From Myxococcales bacterium (GTDB lineage Bacteria; Myxococcota_A; Polyangia; Polyangiales; JADJMO01): DNA of 64,000 bases. This document shows, in pieces, positions 17,974-26,253 of the stretch. The notes beneath the pieces were generated by a model, which ran no database searches, was not told where the DNA came from, and worked only from the letters and a program-made list of their open reading frames with translations. The translations under genes were made by a program, and so were the position numbers. The DNA is taken from contig JADJMO010000005.1 of the NCBI GenBank assembly GCA_016709545.1, positions 279,737 to 343,736 of the forward strand. Reading direction: 5' to 3'. Numbering within the stretch: position 1 is the first letter of the stretch; the number at the start of each line of letters is the position of its first letter.

Positions 17974-18363
17974 ATGTCCGAGGAAGCGACCGCCCCTCTC
18001 GAGGGCGGACCGAAGCCCGAGCCGAGCAAGCTCGCGATCTCGATCTCCGACTCGGCGGCGGTGGCGGCGCGCAAGCAGCTCGAGAAGCGCGGCACCCCCG
18101 GGTCGATGATCCGGCTCGGGATCCGCGGCGCGGGGTGTTCGGGCTTCACCTACGTGATCGAGTTCGAGGACGGCACGCCCCGCGAGGGTCGCGATCGCGT
18201 CTTCGAGCACGACGGCGTCAAGTTCGTCGTCGACCGCAAGTCGCTGCTCTACCTGGCGGGCACCCAGCTGGACTGGGAGAAGAAGCTCATGAGCCAGGGC
18301 TTCAAGTTCGTGAACCCGAACGAGAAGTCGAGCTGCGGCTGCGGACACAGCTTCACGGTCTGA
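17974..18363 (+). CDS. iscA: A-type Fe-S carrier protein IscA
   Basis: The 129-aa protein has the A-type carrier pattern: RLGIRGAGCSGFTYVIEF and a C-terminal SSCGCGHSF supply the three conserved cysteines. It starts 1 nt after iscU and ends 1 nt before hscB. An approximately 20-residue Pro-rich N-terminal extension precedes the core (core begins at AISISDSAA). It delivers clusters or iron to target proteins. Intact. Confidence 0.96.
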   Translation: MSEEATAPLEGGPKPEPSKLAISISDSAAVAARKQLEKRGTPGSMIRLGIRGAGCSGFTYVIEFEDGTPREGRDRVFEHDGVKFVVDRKSLLYLAGTQLDWEKKLMSQGFKFVNPNEKSSCGCGHSFTV

Positions 18364-18364
18364 C

Positions 18365-18884
18365 ATGGACCCGTTCGAGACCCTCGGGATCGCGCGGCGG
18401 TTCCTCCTCGACGTGCGCGAGGTCGAGCAGAAGCCACCGCGATCTCTCGAAGGCCCTGCACCCGGACCGGCACACCGCGTCCACGAGCGCCGAGCGGAGG
18501 ATGGCGCTCTCCCGCGCGATCGAGGTGAACGAGGCCTTCCGCGTCGTGCGCGATCCCGTGCGGCGCGCCGAGGCGTTGCTCGCGCTGGCCGGCGTGCCCG
18601 TGGGCGAGACCCGCGAGCCGAAGCCCGACCAGGAGTTCCTCATGCAGGTGCTCGAGGACCGGGAGGCCCTCGAGGCAGCCCACGAAAAGCGCGATCCGGC
18701 GGCCGTGGCCGTCGTCCTCGGCCGCGCGCAGAAGCTGCGAGCGAGCGCCGAGGAGGCCCTCGCGGTGGCGCTCGACGGCGGCGGCGGCCCGGCCCTCGCG
18801 GTTCCGTTTCTCGGTCGCCTGCGCTACGCGGCCCGGTTCGTGGAAGAAGCCCGGCGCGCCGAGGAAGACCTCGAGAACCCCTGA
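18365..18884 (+). CDS. hscB: Co-chaperone HscB, J-domain (one-base frameshift)
   Basis: It starts MDPFETLGIARRFLLDVREVEQ in one frame and continues KHRDLSKALHPDRHTAST in another. The shift lies near 18435, where 'agccaccg' has one extra base. The HPD tripeptide of the J-domain is intact, followed by the C-terminal helical IscU-binding domain (REPKPDQEFLMQVLEDREAL). Corrected length is about 172 aa, equal to the family. HscB delivers IscU to HscA and stimulates its ATPase. Confidence 0.9.
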
Positions 18885-18886
18885 TC

Positions 18887-20801
18887 ATGTCCCTCTTCGA
18901 GATCTTCGACCCGAAAGCCCGCCCGCGCCCCGTCGGCATCGACCTCGGCACGACCAACTCGCTCGTCGCGTACGTGCGCGACGGTCGGCCCACCTGCGTC
19001 ACCGACTGCTTCTCGACGGCGTTGCTGCCGAGCGTGGTGTTCTACGGCAAGGAGGCGGTGCTCGTCGGCAAGCCCGCGCAGGCCGAGGCCGTGGCGCACC
19101 CCGCGGAGACCATCGTCTCGGTGAAGCGCTTCATGGGTCGCGGTGCCGACGACCCGGAGACCCGGAGGCTCGGGCCGTATTCGTTCGCCGACGAGGCCGC
19201 GGCGCCGAACCGGCGCGTGGTGCACTTCCGGGTGCACGACAAGGTGGTGACGCCCGTCGAGGTGTCGGCCGAGATCCTGCGCACGCTGCGCGACAACGCG
19301 CGCGACGAGATGGGCGCGGTCGGCCCCGTGGTCATCACGGTGCCGGCATACTTCGACGACGCCCAGCGCCAGGCCACCCAAGGACGCGGGCAAGCTCGCG
19401 GGGCTCGAGGTGCTGCGCCTCCTGAACGAGCCCACGGCGGCGGCGCTCGCCTACGGCCTCGACAAGAAGCAGAACGGCACCTTCCTGGTCTACGACCTCG
19501 GCGGCGGCACGTTCGACGTCACCGTGCTGAAGCTCGAGGACGGCGTGTTCCAGGTGCTCTCCACGGGTGGCGACAGCGCGCTCGGCGGCGACGACTTCGA
19601 CCGCGCGATCGCGACCGAGCTGCTCGCCCGCGCGAAGATCCACAGCCCGACGCCGTAGCGGGTGCGCGAGGCGCTCGACGTGGCGCGCGCGACCAAACAC
19701 GCCCTCACCGACGCGACCGAGGCGGAGTGGGAGATCGGCGGGGTGCGCGGCACCCTGAGCCGCGCCGATCTCGACGCGGCGATCGGCCCGATCGTCGAGC
19801 GCACGGTCGGCCCGCTCAAGCGGGCGCTGCGCGACGCCGGGGTCGAGGCGGCGGCGCTCGACGGCGTCATCCTCGTCGGCGGCGCCACGCGCACGCCGAT
19901 CGTGCGGGCCACCGTCGCGCGGATCACCGGCAAGGAGCCCCTCGCCGACATCGACCCCGACCAGGTGGTGGCGCTCGGCGCCGCGCTGCAGGCCGACCTG
20001 CTCGCGGGCACCGAGCTCGCGGCGGCCGGCGAAGACGCGCTCCTGCTCGACGTGATCCCGCTCTCGCTCGGGGTCGAGACGATGGGCGGCGTGGTCGACC
20101 GCATCCTGCCGCGCAACACGGCGATCCCGACCGGCGCGCGCGCGGCGTTCACCACTTACGCGGACAACCAGACCGGCTTCCAGATCCACGTCGTGCAGGG
20201 CGAGCGCGAGCTCGCGCGCGACTGCCGGTCCCTCGCGCGGTTCACCCTCAAGGGCATCCCGCCGATGCCCGCGGGGATGGCGCGCCTGCAGGTCACCTTC
20301 CGCGTCGACGCCGATGGCCTGCTGTCGGTGCACGCGATCGAGACCACGACCGGCAAGGAGCAGGCGGTCGAGGTGCGCCCCACCTACGGCCTCTCCGAGG
20401 ACGAGATGGAGCAGATGCTGCTCGACGCGCTCGACCACGGCGAAGACGACCTCCTCGCCCGGCGCCTCGCCGAGGGACGCGTGGAGGCCGAGCGCGTGCT
20501 CCTCGCCACCGACAAGAGCCTGCGCGACGGCGCGGCATTGCTCGAGCCCGGCGAGGCCGAGGCCATCCGACGGGCCATGGACAAGCTCCGCGCGGCGATC
20601 CAGGGCGACAAGCCCGACGCGATCCGCACCGCCACCGACGACCTCGACCGCGTGAGCACCCCGTTCGCGGCGCGCCGCATGAACGAGGCCATCGCGCGGG
20701 CCATCGCCGGCCGCGCGATCACCGAGGTGGAAGGCGAGGTCGAGGCCGCGCGCGGCGTCGACAGCCACGTGGAAGAGCACGAGAGGAACCGGAGCCGCTG
20801 A
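18887..20801 (+). CDS. hscA: Fe-S chaperone HscA, Hsp70 family (frameshift plus in-frame TAG)
   Basis: This is an Hsp70-type ATPase. It shows PVGIDLGTTNSLVAYV (phosphate loop), VYDLGGGTFDVTVLKLEDG, ILVGGATRTPIVRATV and the substrate domain beginning DVIPLSLGVETMGG. A one-base insertion near 19378 ('gccacccaagg' for 'gccaccaagg') shifts the frame. A TAG at 19656-19658 sits where CAG (Gln) would be expected, before VREALDVARATKHALTD. The rest is open to a TGA overlapping the fdx ATG. Corrected length is about 637 aa. It works with HscB to release clusters from IscU. Isolated lesions in otherwise perfect protein favour sequence error. Confidence 0.9.
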
Positions 20802-21169
20802 TGCCGACCGTTCGCTGGCCCGAAGAAGGCCTCGAGATCGAGGTGCCGATCGGCACCGACCTGCGCACCGCGGGCAAGCTCGCCCACGCCCAGCAAGGCG
20901 ACGCCTGCGGCGGCAAGTGTGCGTGCTCGACCTGCCACGTCTACGTGCTGGCCGGGCGCGAGCTGCTCGCCGAGGCCGACGAGGACGAGGAGGACACGCT
21001 CGACAAGGGCTTCGACGTGCGGGCGAACAGCCGCCTCGCCTGCCAGGCCAAGGTGGCCCGCGAGGGCCTGGTCACCCTGTCGATCAGCCGCGAGTCCCGG
21101 GAGAGCTTCTACAACGAACACGCCGACGAGGCGCCGCCCGGCTGGCGGGAGGCCCGTCCGGCGAAGTAG
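20801..21169 (+). CDS. fdx: Isc-type [2Fe-2S] ferredoxin
   Basis: The 122-aa ferredoxin has cluster ligands in GDACGGKCACSTCHVYV and the downstream RLACQAKV. The acidic stretch EADEDEEDTLDKGFD is typical of the Isc ferredoxin, which supplies electrons during cluster assembly. The hscA TGA and the fdx ATG share one base, so translation is coupled. The C-terminus (residues 100-122) extends beyond the usual end. Confidence 0.95.
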   Translation: MPTVRWPEEGLEIEVPIGTDLRTAGKLAHAQQGDACGGKCACSTCHVYVLAGRELLAEADEDEEDTLDKGFDVRANSRLACQAKVAREGLVTLSISRESRESFYNEHADEAPPGWREARPAK

Positions 21170-21178
21170 GCTCCCTTC

Positions 21179-21996
21179 ATGGAAGGTGAGCTGTTCGAGC
21201 TCGAGCTCCTCGGGGGTTTCACCGAGAAGCGCTATCGGATGATGCGGCCCGAGGTCGAGGCCATGCCGTGGGACACGCTCGATCCGTCGCTCTACGAGGA
21301 GCGGGATCTGGTGCTCGCGCGCAAGGCGTGGACGGGCGCCGCGTTCCAGGAGCACCGCACCGGCATCGCGTGCTGCTCCACGCTGCGCGCGCTCATCGAG
21401 TGCCGCGCGCCGCTGGATCTCGTCGCGGTGGCCTCGCGCTTCCCGCTCGACGAGATGGTGCACGTGGAGCTCTGCGCGCGCATGGCGATGGCGCTCGGCG
21501 GCGGCACCGAGATCGTGCACGATCCGCTCAAGCTCGCGATGGACGCCGACCCGAAGTGGTCGCCGGTCGTGCGCGCCGCGGATCTGGTGGCGCGGTTCTT
21601 CTGCGTCGGCGAGACGCTGTCGATCCCGCTGCTGCGCGGCACCTGGAAGGCCGCGCGACACCCGCTCTCGAAGGCGATCCTCGGGCGCATCGTGAAGGAC
21701 GAGGCCGCGCACGGCACGTTCGGGTGGACGTTCATGGACTGGGCGCTCCCCAGCTCTCGGACGACGCCAAGGTGCTGGTGGCAAAGCGCGCCGACCTCGC
21801 GATCAAGGCGAGTTCCAGGCAATGGAAGGCGCTGCGCGACAAGCCCAAGGCCAAGAACGCCGAGGCGCACCCGCTCGGGTGGATGGAGACGGAGCCCTAC
21901 CTCGCGCTCGCCGAGCGCTCGATGCAGACGCTGGTCGTCGACCGGTTTCGTACGCGCGGCTTCCCGGTCACCTGGCCGGTACCCGGCCGCGGGTGA
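21179..21996 (+). CDS. Ferritin-like di-iron domain protein (one-base frameshift)
   Basis: The corrected product is about 272 aa. Helical segments carry a carboxylate set typical of ferritin-like di-iron proteins: FQEHRTG and DEMVHVELCAR (E..ExxH), then GETLSIP and KDEAAHGTFGW (E..ExxH). The reading frame changes near 21752, where 'ctccccagctctcgg' lacks one C; afterwards it continues QLSDDAKVLVAKRAD to the stop. It lies 9 bp after fdx and so probably belongs to the isc operon. Function is unknown; a di-iron oxidase or iron-handling role is inferred from the ligands and neighbours. Confidence 0.75.
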
Positions 21997-22008
21997 TACA
22001 TTGAACGG

Positions 22009-22317
22009 ATGTCCACACCGCCCCCCGACAAGAAGCGTGGTCGCAAGCTCCTCGTCGCCGCGGTCGGCGTGGCCACCGTGTCGTACGTGGTGGCCTGCGG
22101 GAGCACGACGTCCGGCAACCTCATGCCGCCCGAGGACACGGGCAAGGTCGACGGTGGCGGCGAGGCAGGGGACACGGGCTTCGACGTGAGCTCCGGAAAC
22201 CTCGTCGCACCGGACACGGGCACGCCGGATACGACGGATGCGGCGGCCGACACGGGCGGCTTCGACGTGAGCTCGGGCAACCTGGTCCCGCCGGACACGG
22301 GCAGCGACGGCGACTGA
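22009..22317 (+). CDS. Small DTG-repeat lipoprotein (module copy 1)
   Basis: The 102-aa protein has a charged N-terminus and a hydrophobic stretch ending SYVVAC-GSTT, a lipoprotein signal. The mature part is low complexity, with three copies of (S/T)SGNL-x2-P-(E)DTG spaced by Asp/Gly/Ala. No catalytic motif is visible; it is an acidic surface or periplasmic lipoprotein of unknown role. A 56-aa membrane peptide gene follows 38 bp later, and the same two-gene arrangement recurs at 23028-23637. Confidence 0.7.
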   Translation: MSTPPPDKKRGRKLLVAAVGVATVSYVVACGSTTSGNLMPPEDTGKVDGGGEAGDTGFDVSSGNLVAPDTGTPDTTDAAADTGGFDVSSGNLVPPDTGSDGD

Positions 22318-22355
22318 GGTTGCCGAAGGGCGACCGATTGCTACGACGAAGGGGG

Positions 22356-22526
22356 ATGGAGCTCCTCGTCGCCTCGCTGGGTGGGATCGTGGGCGGCTTC
22401 ACCGTGGTGGTGACGGTGTCGATCGGTGCGTTCACGCTCCTGCAGCGGCTCGCGGAGTGGCACGCCCACGGCTACCGCCTGGTGCCCCTGCGCGCCTCGG
22501 TGCGGCGGCCGTATCCGTACCGGTAG
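22356..22526 (+). CDS. 56-aa single-span membrane peptide (module copy 1)
   Basis: It starts MELLVASLGGIVGGFTVVV and has one hydrophobic span (about residues 3-27). A cytoplasmic-type tail LLQRLAEWHAHGYRLVPL ends in PYR. The ATG at 22356 follows a GAAGGGGG ribosome-binding site; an upstream TTG frame extension is not supported. It aligns without gaps to the 56-aa product at 23467-23637, about half of the positions being identical. Function unknown. Confidence 0.65.
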   Translation: MELLVASLGGIVGGFTVVVTVSIGAFTLLQRLAEWHAHGYRLVPLRASVRRPYPYR

Positions 22527-22543
22527 TCTGCAAGTAGCCGCGT

Positions 22544-22936
22544 TCAGTCCATGTGCTCGACGCCCGCGAGGCTCAGCCAGCCGTGGCTGCGGGTCTCGTA
22601 GATCGCGACGGTCGGCGCGGGGAAGCCGCGATCGGCGAACGCGCCGAGCGCGACGACGACGAACCCCGGGAGGCGGTCCACCTCCCAGTGGGTGGTCGAG
22701 CCGCACTTCGGGCAGAAGCGGAAGTGGATCGTCCCGCCCGAATCGCCGACGCGATCGAAGGTGTGCGGCTCACCGCGGACAGCGACCGCGTCCGCCGGGA
22801 AGCGGGCCTGCGCGCCGAACGCGCTGCCCGTGCGGCGCTGGCAATCGAGGCAGTGACACACGGACACGCGGACCGGCTCGCCCTCGCAGGTGAGCTGGAT
22901 CGCACCACAGGCGCAGGAGGCGACACGGCTCGGCAT
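22544..22936 (-). CDS. GFA/CENP-V family zinc-binding protein
   Basis: The 130-aa protein has the Cys pattern of the GFA fold: CACG near the start, CHCLDCQRRTGSAF, and FRFCPKCGSTTHWEV. These ligate two zinc ions. Family members include glutathione-dependent formaldehyde-activating enzymes, but most are uncharacterised, so a formaldehyde role is not claimed. It lies on the opposite strand between the two copies of the lipoprotein/membrane-peptide module. Confidence 0.88.
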   Translation of the reverse strand: MPSRVASCACGAIQLTCEGEPVRVSVCHCLDCQRRTGSAFGAQARFPADAVAVRGEPHTFDRVGDSGGTIHFRFCPKCGSTTHWEVDRLPGFVVVALGAFADRGFPAPTVAIYETRSHGWLSLAGVEHMD

Positions 22937-23027
22937 CGCCGGGCTCTACCACCGCGCGCCGCGGGCCTCGCTAGACTGCGTGGACATCAAGAGCTCTTCA
23001 CGCCGCGTGACCCGCTAGACTCCCGGC

Positions 23028-23393
23028 ATGTCGGAGCGGCTCGCCCCCTGCCCTTCTTGCTCGCGCCACGTGCGTGTGGGCGCCTCTCGCTGCCCGTTCT
23101 GCGCGTGCGAGTTCACGAGAGCGCTGACGCCCGCGCCCGCGCGCACTGGCCGCAGGTACGTCGGCAAGACCGCGACCGCCCTGTACCTCACGGCACTCAC
23201 GACGGCTGGGTGCGGCGCGAAGAGCGGGCTCCTCGTGCCCGAGGTCGACGACGTGGCGACCGACGACCGCGGTGACGTGCTGGAGTTCGACGGCTTCGTG
23301 CTCGACAGCGGCGTCGACTCTCGGGTGGATCTGGGGATCGACTCGGCGTCGGACGTGGCCGACATGGGTGGCCCTTCCCCCGTCTACAAGTGA
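23028..23393 (+). CDS. Zinc-ribbon plus lipobox-like small protein (module copy 2)
   Basis: The 121-aa protein opens with a zinc ribbon, CPSC-x11-CPFC (residues 8-26). A hydrophobic stretch follows, ALYLTALTTAGC-GAKSGLL, that looks like a lipobox, and then an acidic Asp/Val-rich tail. If LspA cleaves at the Cys, the zinc ribbon would be removed with the signal; if not, it is a cytoplasmic zinc ribbon anchored by one span. It occupies the position of the lipoprotein in module copy 1, with a 56-aa membrane peptide downstream. Confidence 0.65.
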   Translation: MSERLAPCPSCSRHVRVGASRCPFCACEFTRALTPAPARTGRRYVGKTATALYLTALTTAGCGAKSGLLVPEVDDVATDDRGDVLEFDGFVLDSGVDSRVDLGIDSASDVADMGGPSPVYK

Positions 23394-23466
23394 ACTTCGA
23401 CCCAGGCCACCTGCTCCCACAGTGACTCAGATTGCCGTGTCGCGAGCGATGGCTACGACAGAATGC

Positions 23467-23637
23467 ATGGACCTGCTCGTCGCCTCGCTGTTCGGGATCG
23501 TGGGTGGCTTCGCCGCCGTCGTCTCGCTGTCGGTGGGCTCGTTCGCGCTGCTGCAGCGGCTCGGTGAGGTGCGCGTGGGCGGCTACCGCCTGGTGGCGAC
23601 CCACCTGGCGGTCGAGCGCCACCATCCTTATCGCTAG
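23467..23637 (+). CDS. 56-aa single-span membrane peptide (module copy 2)
   Basis: MDLLVASLFGIVGGFAAVVSL begins a single span (about residues 3-27), followed by LLQRLGEVRVGGYRLVATHL and the terminal HPYR. It matches the 56-aa peptide at 22356-22526 in length and in the LLVASL, GIVGGF, LLQRL, GYRLV and PYR blocks. It lies 73 bp after the zinc-ribbon/lipobox gene and converges on the HTTM gene with a 4-bp gap. Confidence 0.65.
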   Translation: MDLLVASLFGIVGGFAAVVSLSVGSFALLQRLGEVRVGGYRLVATHLAVERHHPYR

Positions 23638-23641
23638 CGGC

Positions 23642-24871
23642 TCAAGGCACGCTCAACAGCACCTCGCGGCGCAGCGGCGGTCGGCCGCGTGCGTCCGGAT
23701 CCACCGACCACCACACGCGCTCCGCGGCGCGGCGCACGACCCCGGGCGGTGCCGGTCGGCCTGCGACGAACGCGGCGAGGCGCGCGCGATCCAGTGGGCC
23801 TTGCAGCCCGATCAGCGTCCACGCGGCGCCCCACTCGGCCTGCGCGTGCGGCCGCCCGAACTGCACCACCTCGCGGCCGTCGGCGAAGAACCCCGTCACC
23901 TGCAGGTCGGGCATCTCCGCGCCGGGGCGCCACTGGAACGTCGGGTAACAGGCGAACGGCCACGCGCGCATCTGCCCACGAATCCCCTGCAGCGTCACGG
24001 CCGCGAGCACCACGCCGAGCACCGCGAGCGCGGTCGTCGAGACGCCTTCGCGCGACCGGCGCGGCGCCCCGCCCGCGAGCAGCCCGACGTAGCAGAGGAA
24101 CAGCGTGGGGAACTCGATCTTCATCAGCCACGCCGTGCCGAGGTGGAACGCGAGCCCCATGCCGAGCGCGAACAGCCGCGTGCGTGGGAACAGCACCAGC
24201 ACCACGAACCCGAGCTCGAAGGCGAGCGTGCCGAGGCCGAGCGTGCGCAACACGAGCGGGTGGTGGTCGACGCGCAGCGCGGGCACCCACTCGAACTGGG
24301 CCCACTTCCACCACATCTGCAGGCGCAGGTTGTCCGAGAGCGCCCACCCGAGCCCCTGCTCGGTGAGCTTGTGCACGCCGGGGAACAGGTAGACGAGGCC
24401 GAACACGAGCCGCGCCGCGTCCAGCGGCAGCTCGTACGCGCGATCGGGGCGCGCCGGGCCGCGGTCCCAGGCGAGCGCGTCGCCACAGGGACTGACGGCG
24501 AGGATCGCGAGCAGCCACACGAGGTGGTGGTGGTGGATCACGTTCCCCTGCCGCTGCGGCAGGCCGAGCACGTACGTGGCCGTGAGCGCGGCGGTGACCA
24601 GCGCGGCGCGGGTGTAGACGCCGAAGAGCGCGGCGAAGCACGACGCGACGAGCACCAATTGCATCCCGCGACCGAGCAGCGGTGTCACGGGGATCGGCAG
24701 CGACCAGAGGCCCTCGAGCGGCACCACGAGCGGAGGCGGCAGCGAGGCCCAGCGGACCGCATCCTGCGTCGCCGGATTCAGCAGCACGAGCGCGACGACC
24801 ACGATGCGCAGCACGGCGAGCCCCGTCCGCGGGTCATTGCGGACCGCACGCCCGAGCGCCCGCAGGTTCAC
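23642..24871 (-). CDS. HTTM-domain membrane protein (vitamin K carboxylase-like)
   Basis: The 409-aa protein has a GTG start (VNLRALGRAVRNDPRTGLAVLRI). The GTG overlaps the aroA stop by 4 bp (GTGA). Several hydrophobic spans are visible, with the HTTM-like landmarks NVIHHHHLVWLLAILAVSPC, LVFGLVYLFPGVHKL and ALGMGLAFHLGTAWLM. Eukaryotic relatives carboxylate glutamates; bacterial members are mostly uncharacterised. The C-terminal 100 residues are soluble (LQVTGFFADGREVVQFGRP). Coupling to aroA suggests co-transcription rather than shared pathway. Confidence 0.8.
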   Translation of the reverse strand: MNLRALGRAVRNDPRTGLAVLRIVVVALVLLNPATQDAVRWASLPPPLVVPLEGLWSLPIPVTPLLGRGMQLVLVASCFAALFGVYTRAALVTAALTATYVLGLPQRQGNVIHHHHLVWLLAILAVSPCGDALAWDRGPARPDRAYELPLDAARLVFGLVYLFPGVHKLTEQGLGWALSDNLRLQMWWKWAQFEWVPALRVDHHPLVLRTLGLGTLAFELGFVVLVLFPRTRLFALGMGLAFHLGTAWLMKIEFPTLFLCYVGLLAGGAPRRSREGVSTTALAVLGVVLAAVTLQGIRGQMRAWPFACYPTFQWRPGAEMPDLQVTGFFADGREVVQFGRPHAQAEWGAAWTLIGLQGPLDRARLAAFVAGRPAPPGVVRRAAERVWWSVDPDARGRPPLRREVLLSVP

Positions 24872-26253
24872 GGCGTCTCGAGGATCTCCGCGCCGAGATC
24901 GGTGAGCACCCGCGCGAAGCCCGGGAAGCTCGTGGCCACGTTGTCGACGCCGCGCACGCGGCTCTCGCCGTCGGCGCGCAGCGCCAGCACCGCCGCCGAC
25001 ATGGCGATGCGGTGGTCGTCGTGCGCGTCGACCGTGGCCGCGCGCAGCTTGCCCTGGGGCTTGCCGACGATCTCGAGGCCGTCGGGCAGCTCGCGCGCCT
25101 CGACCCCGAACGCGCGCAGCACCTCGGCCATCACCGCGAGCCGGTCGCTCTCCTTGACCCGCAGCTCGGCGGCGTCGCGGATCACGGTCGTGCCCTTGGC
25201 GCAGGCCGCGGCGACGCACAGGATAGGATCGTCGACGGCGCGGGGCACGAGCTCGCCGCCGACGTTGGCCGCGACCATGCCCACCCCGTTCGCGTCGACC
25301 GCGCCCATGGCATCGAGCGTGGCGATGGGCTCGGCGCCTTCCTCGCCCTTGGGGACGATCTGCGCGCCGGCGGACATGGCGCGGAGCACGTCGAGCGCAC
25401 CAGTGCGCGTCGGGTTCACGCCCACGTCGACGATGCGGACCACGCTGCCCTCGACGAGGTTGGCGGCGACGACGAGGAACGCTGCCGCCGACGGGTCGCC
25501 CGGCACGGTGAGGTCGAACGGCGCGATGCACCCGTCCCAGCCGGCGGGATCGAGCTCGACGAGCGAGCCGACGCGGCGCAGCGGGACCCCCGCGAGCTCG
25601 AGCATGCGCTCGGTGTGGTCGCGCGAGAGGGTCGGCTCCTTCACCACGGTGACGCCGTGCGCGTAGAGCCCGCTGAGGAGCAACGCCGACTTGACCTGCG
25701 CGCTCGCCACCGCGAGCTCGATCTCGCTCGGCCCGAGGAACTCGCCCTCGATTAGCGGCGCGATGCGGATCGGCGCCGTCTCGTCGTCCTTCTTCGGGTG
25801 CGGCGCGCCGCGGCAGTGGGCGCCGCGCGCGCGGAGCGGCTCGAGCACGCGCCGCATGGGCCGCTTCGACAGCGAGGCGTCGCCGACGAGCGTGCTCCCG
25901 AAGGCCTGCGCGGCGAGCAGCCCCGACAGGAGGCGCATCGTCGTGCCGCTGTTGCCGCAGTCGAGCGGGCGACCGTCGACGGGCATCTTGAGGCCGAAGA
26001 GGCCGAGGCCGTGCACGCGGATCCGTCCGCCCTTGGGGAACACCGGCGCGTCGACCACCTCGTGGGCGACGCCCATCGCCTCGAAGCAGCGGAGCGTGCT
26101 GACGTTGTCCTCGCCGAACGAGAAGCGTCGGATCGTGCTCGTGCCCTCGGCGAGGGCGGCGAACATCACCGCCCGGTGGCCGATGCTCTTGTCCGAGGGC
26201 ACGCGGACCACGCCGCGCAGCGGGCGCGACGCGGGCCTGACGACGAAGTCCAT
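24868..26253 (-). CDS. aroA: 3-phosphoshikimate 1-carboxyvinyltransferase (EPSP synthase)
   Basis: The 461-aa enzyme joins phosphoenolpyruvate to shikimate-3-phosphate in the chorismate pathway. Signatures are VRVPSDKSIGHRAVMFAALA near the N-terminus, LDCGNSGTTMRLLSGLLA (PEP site, class II-like), KSALLLSGLYA and the late AAELRVKESDRLAVMAE with DAHDDHRIAMSAAVLAL. All catalytic blocks look intact. Its ATG shares one base with the stop of the upstream crotonase gene, and its stop overlaps the HTTM start. It is the middle gene of a tightly coupled three-gene unit. The chorismate-using pheA-like gene lies 2.2 kb away on the same strand. Confidence 0.96.
   Translation of the reverse strand: MDFVVRPASRPLRGVVRVPSDKSIGHRAVMFAALAEGTSTIRRFSFGEDNVSTLRCFEAMGVAHEVVDAPVFPKGGRIRVHGLGLFGLKMPVDGRPLDCGNSGTTMRLLSGLLAAQAFGSTLVGDASLSKRPMRRVLEPLRARGAHCRGAPHPKKDDETAPIRIAPLIEGEFLGPSEIELAVASAQVKSALLLSGLYAHGVTVVKEPTLSRDHTERMLELAGVPLRRVGSLVELDPAGWDGCIAPFDLTVPGDPSAAAFLVVAANLVEGSVVRIVDVGVNPTRTGALDVLRAMSAGAQIVPKGEEGAEPIATLDAMGAVDANGVGMVAANVGGELVPRAVDDPILCVAAACAKGTTVIRDAAELRVKESDRLAVMAEVLRAFGVEARELPDGLEIVGKPQGKLRAATVDAHDDHRIAMSAAVLALRADGESRVRGVDNVATSFPGFARVLTDLGAEILETP

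Noticed and set aside
19656..19658. TAG in hscA as pyrrolysine or a recoding site.
   Set aside because: It stands where Gln (CAG) fits, next to other sequence-error-like lesions; no pyl genes are visible.
22320..22355. TTG start giving a 68-aa version of the first membrane peptide.
   Set aside because: The ATG at 22356 has a better ribosome-binding site and gives the same 56-aa length as the paralogue.
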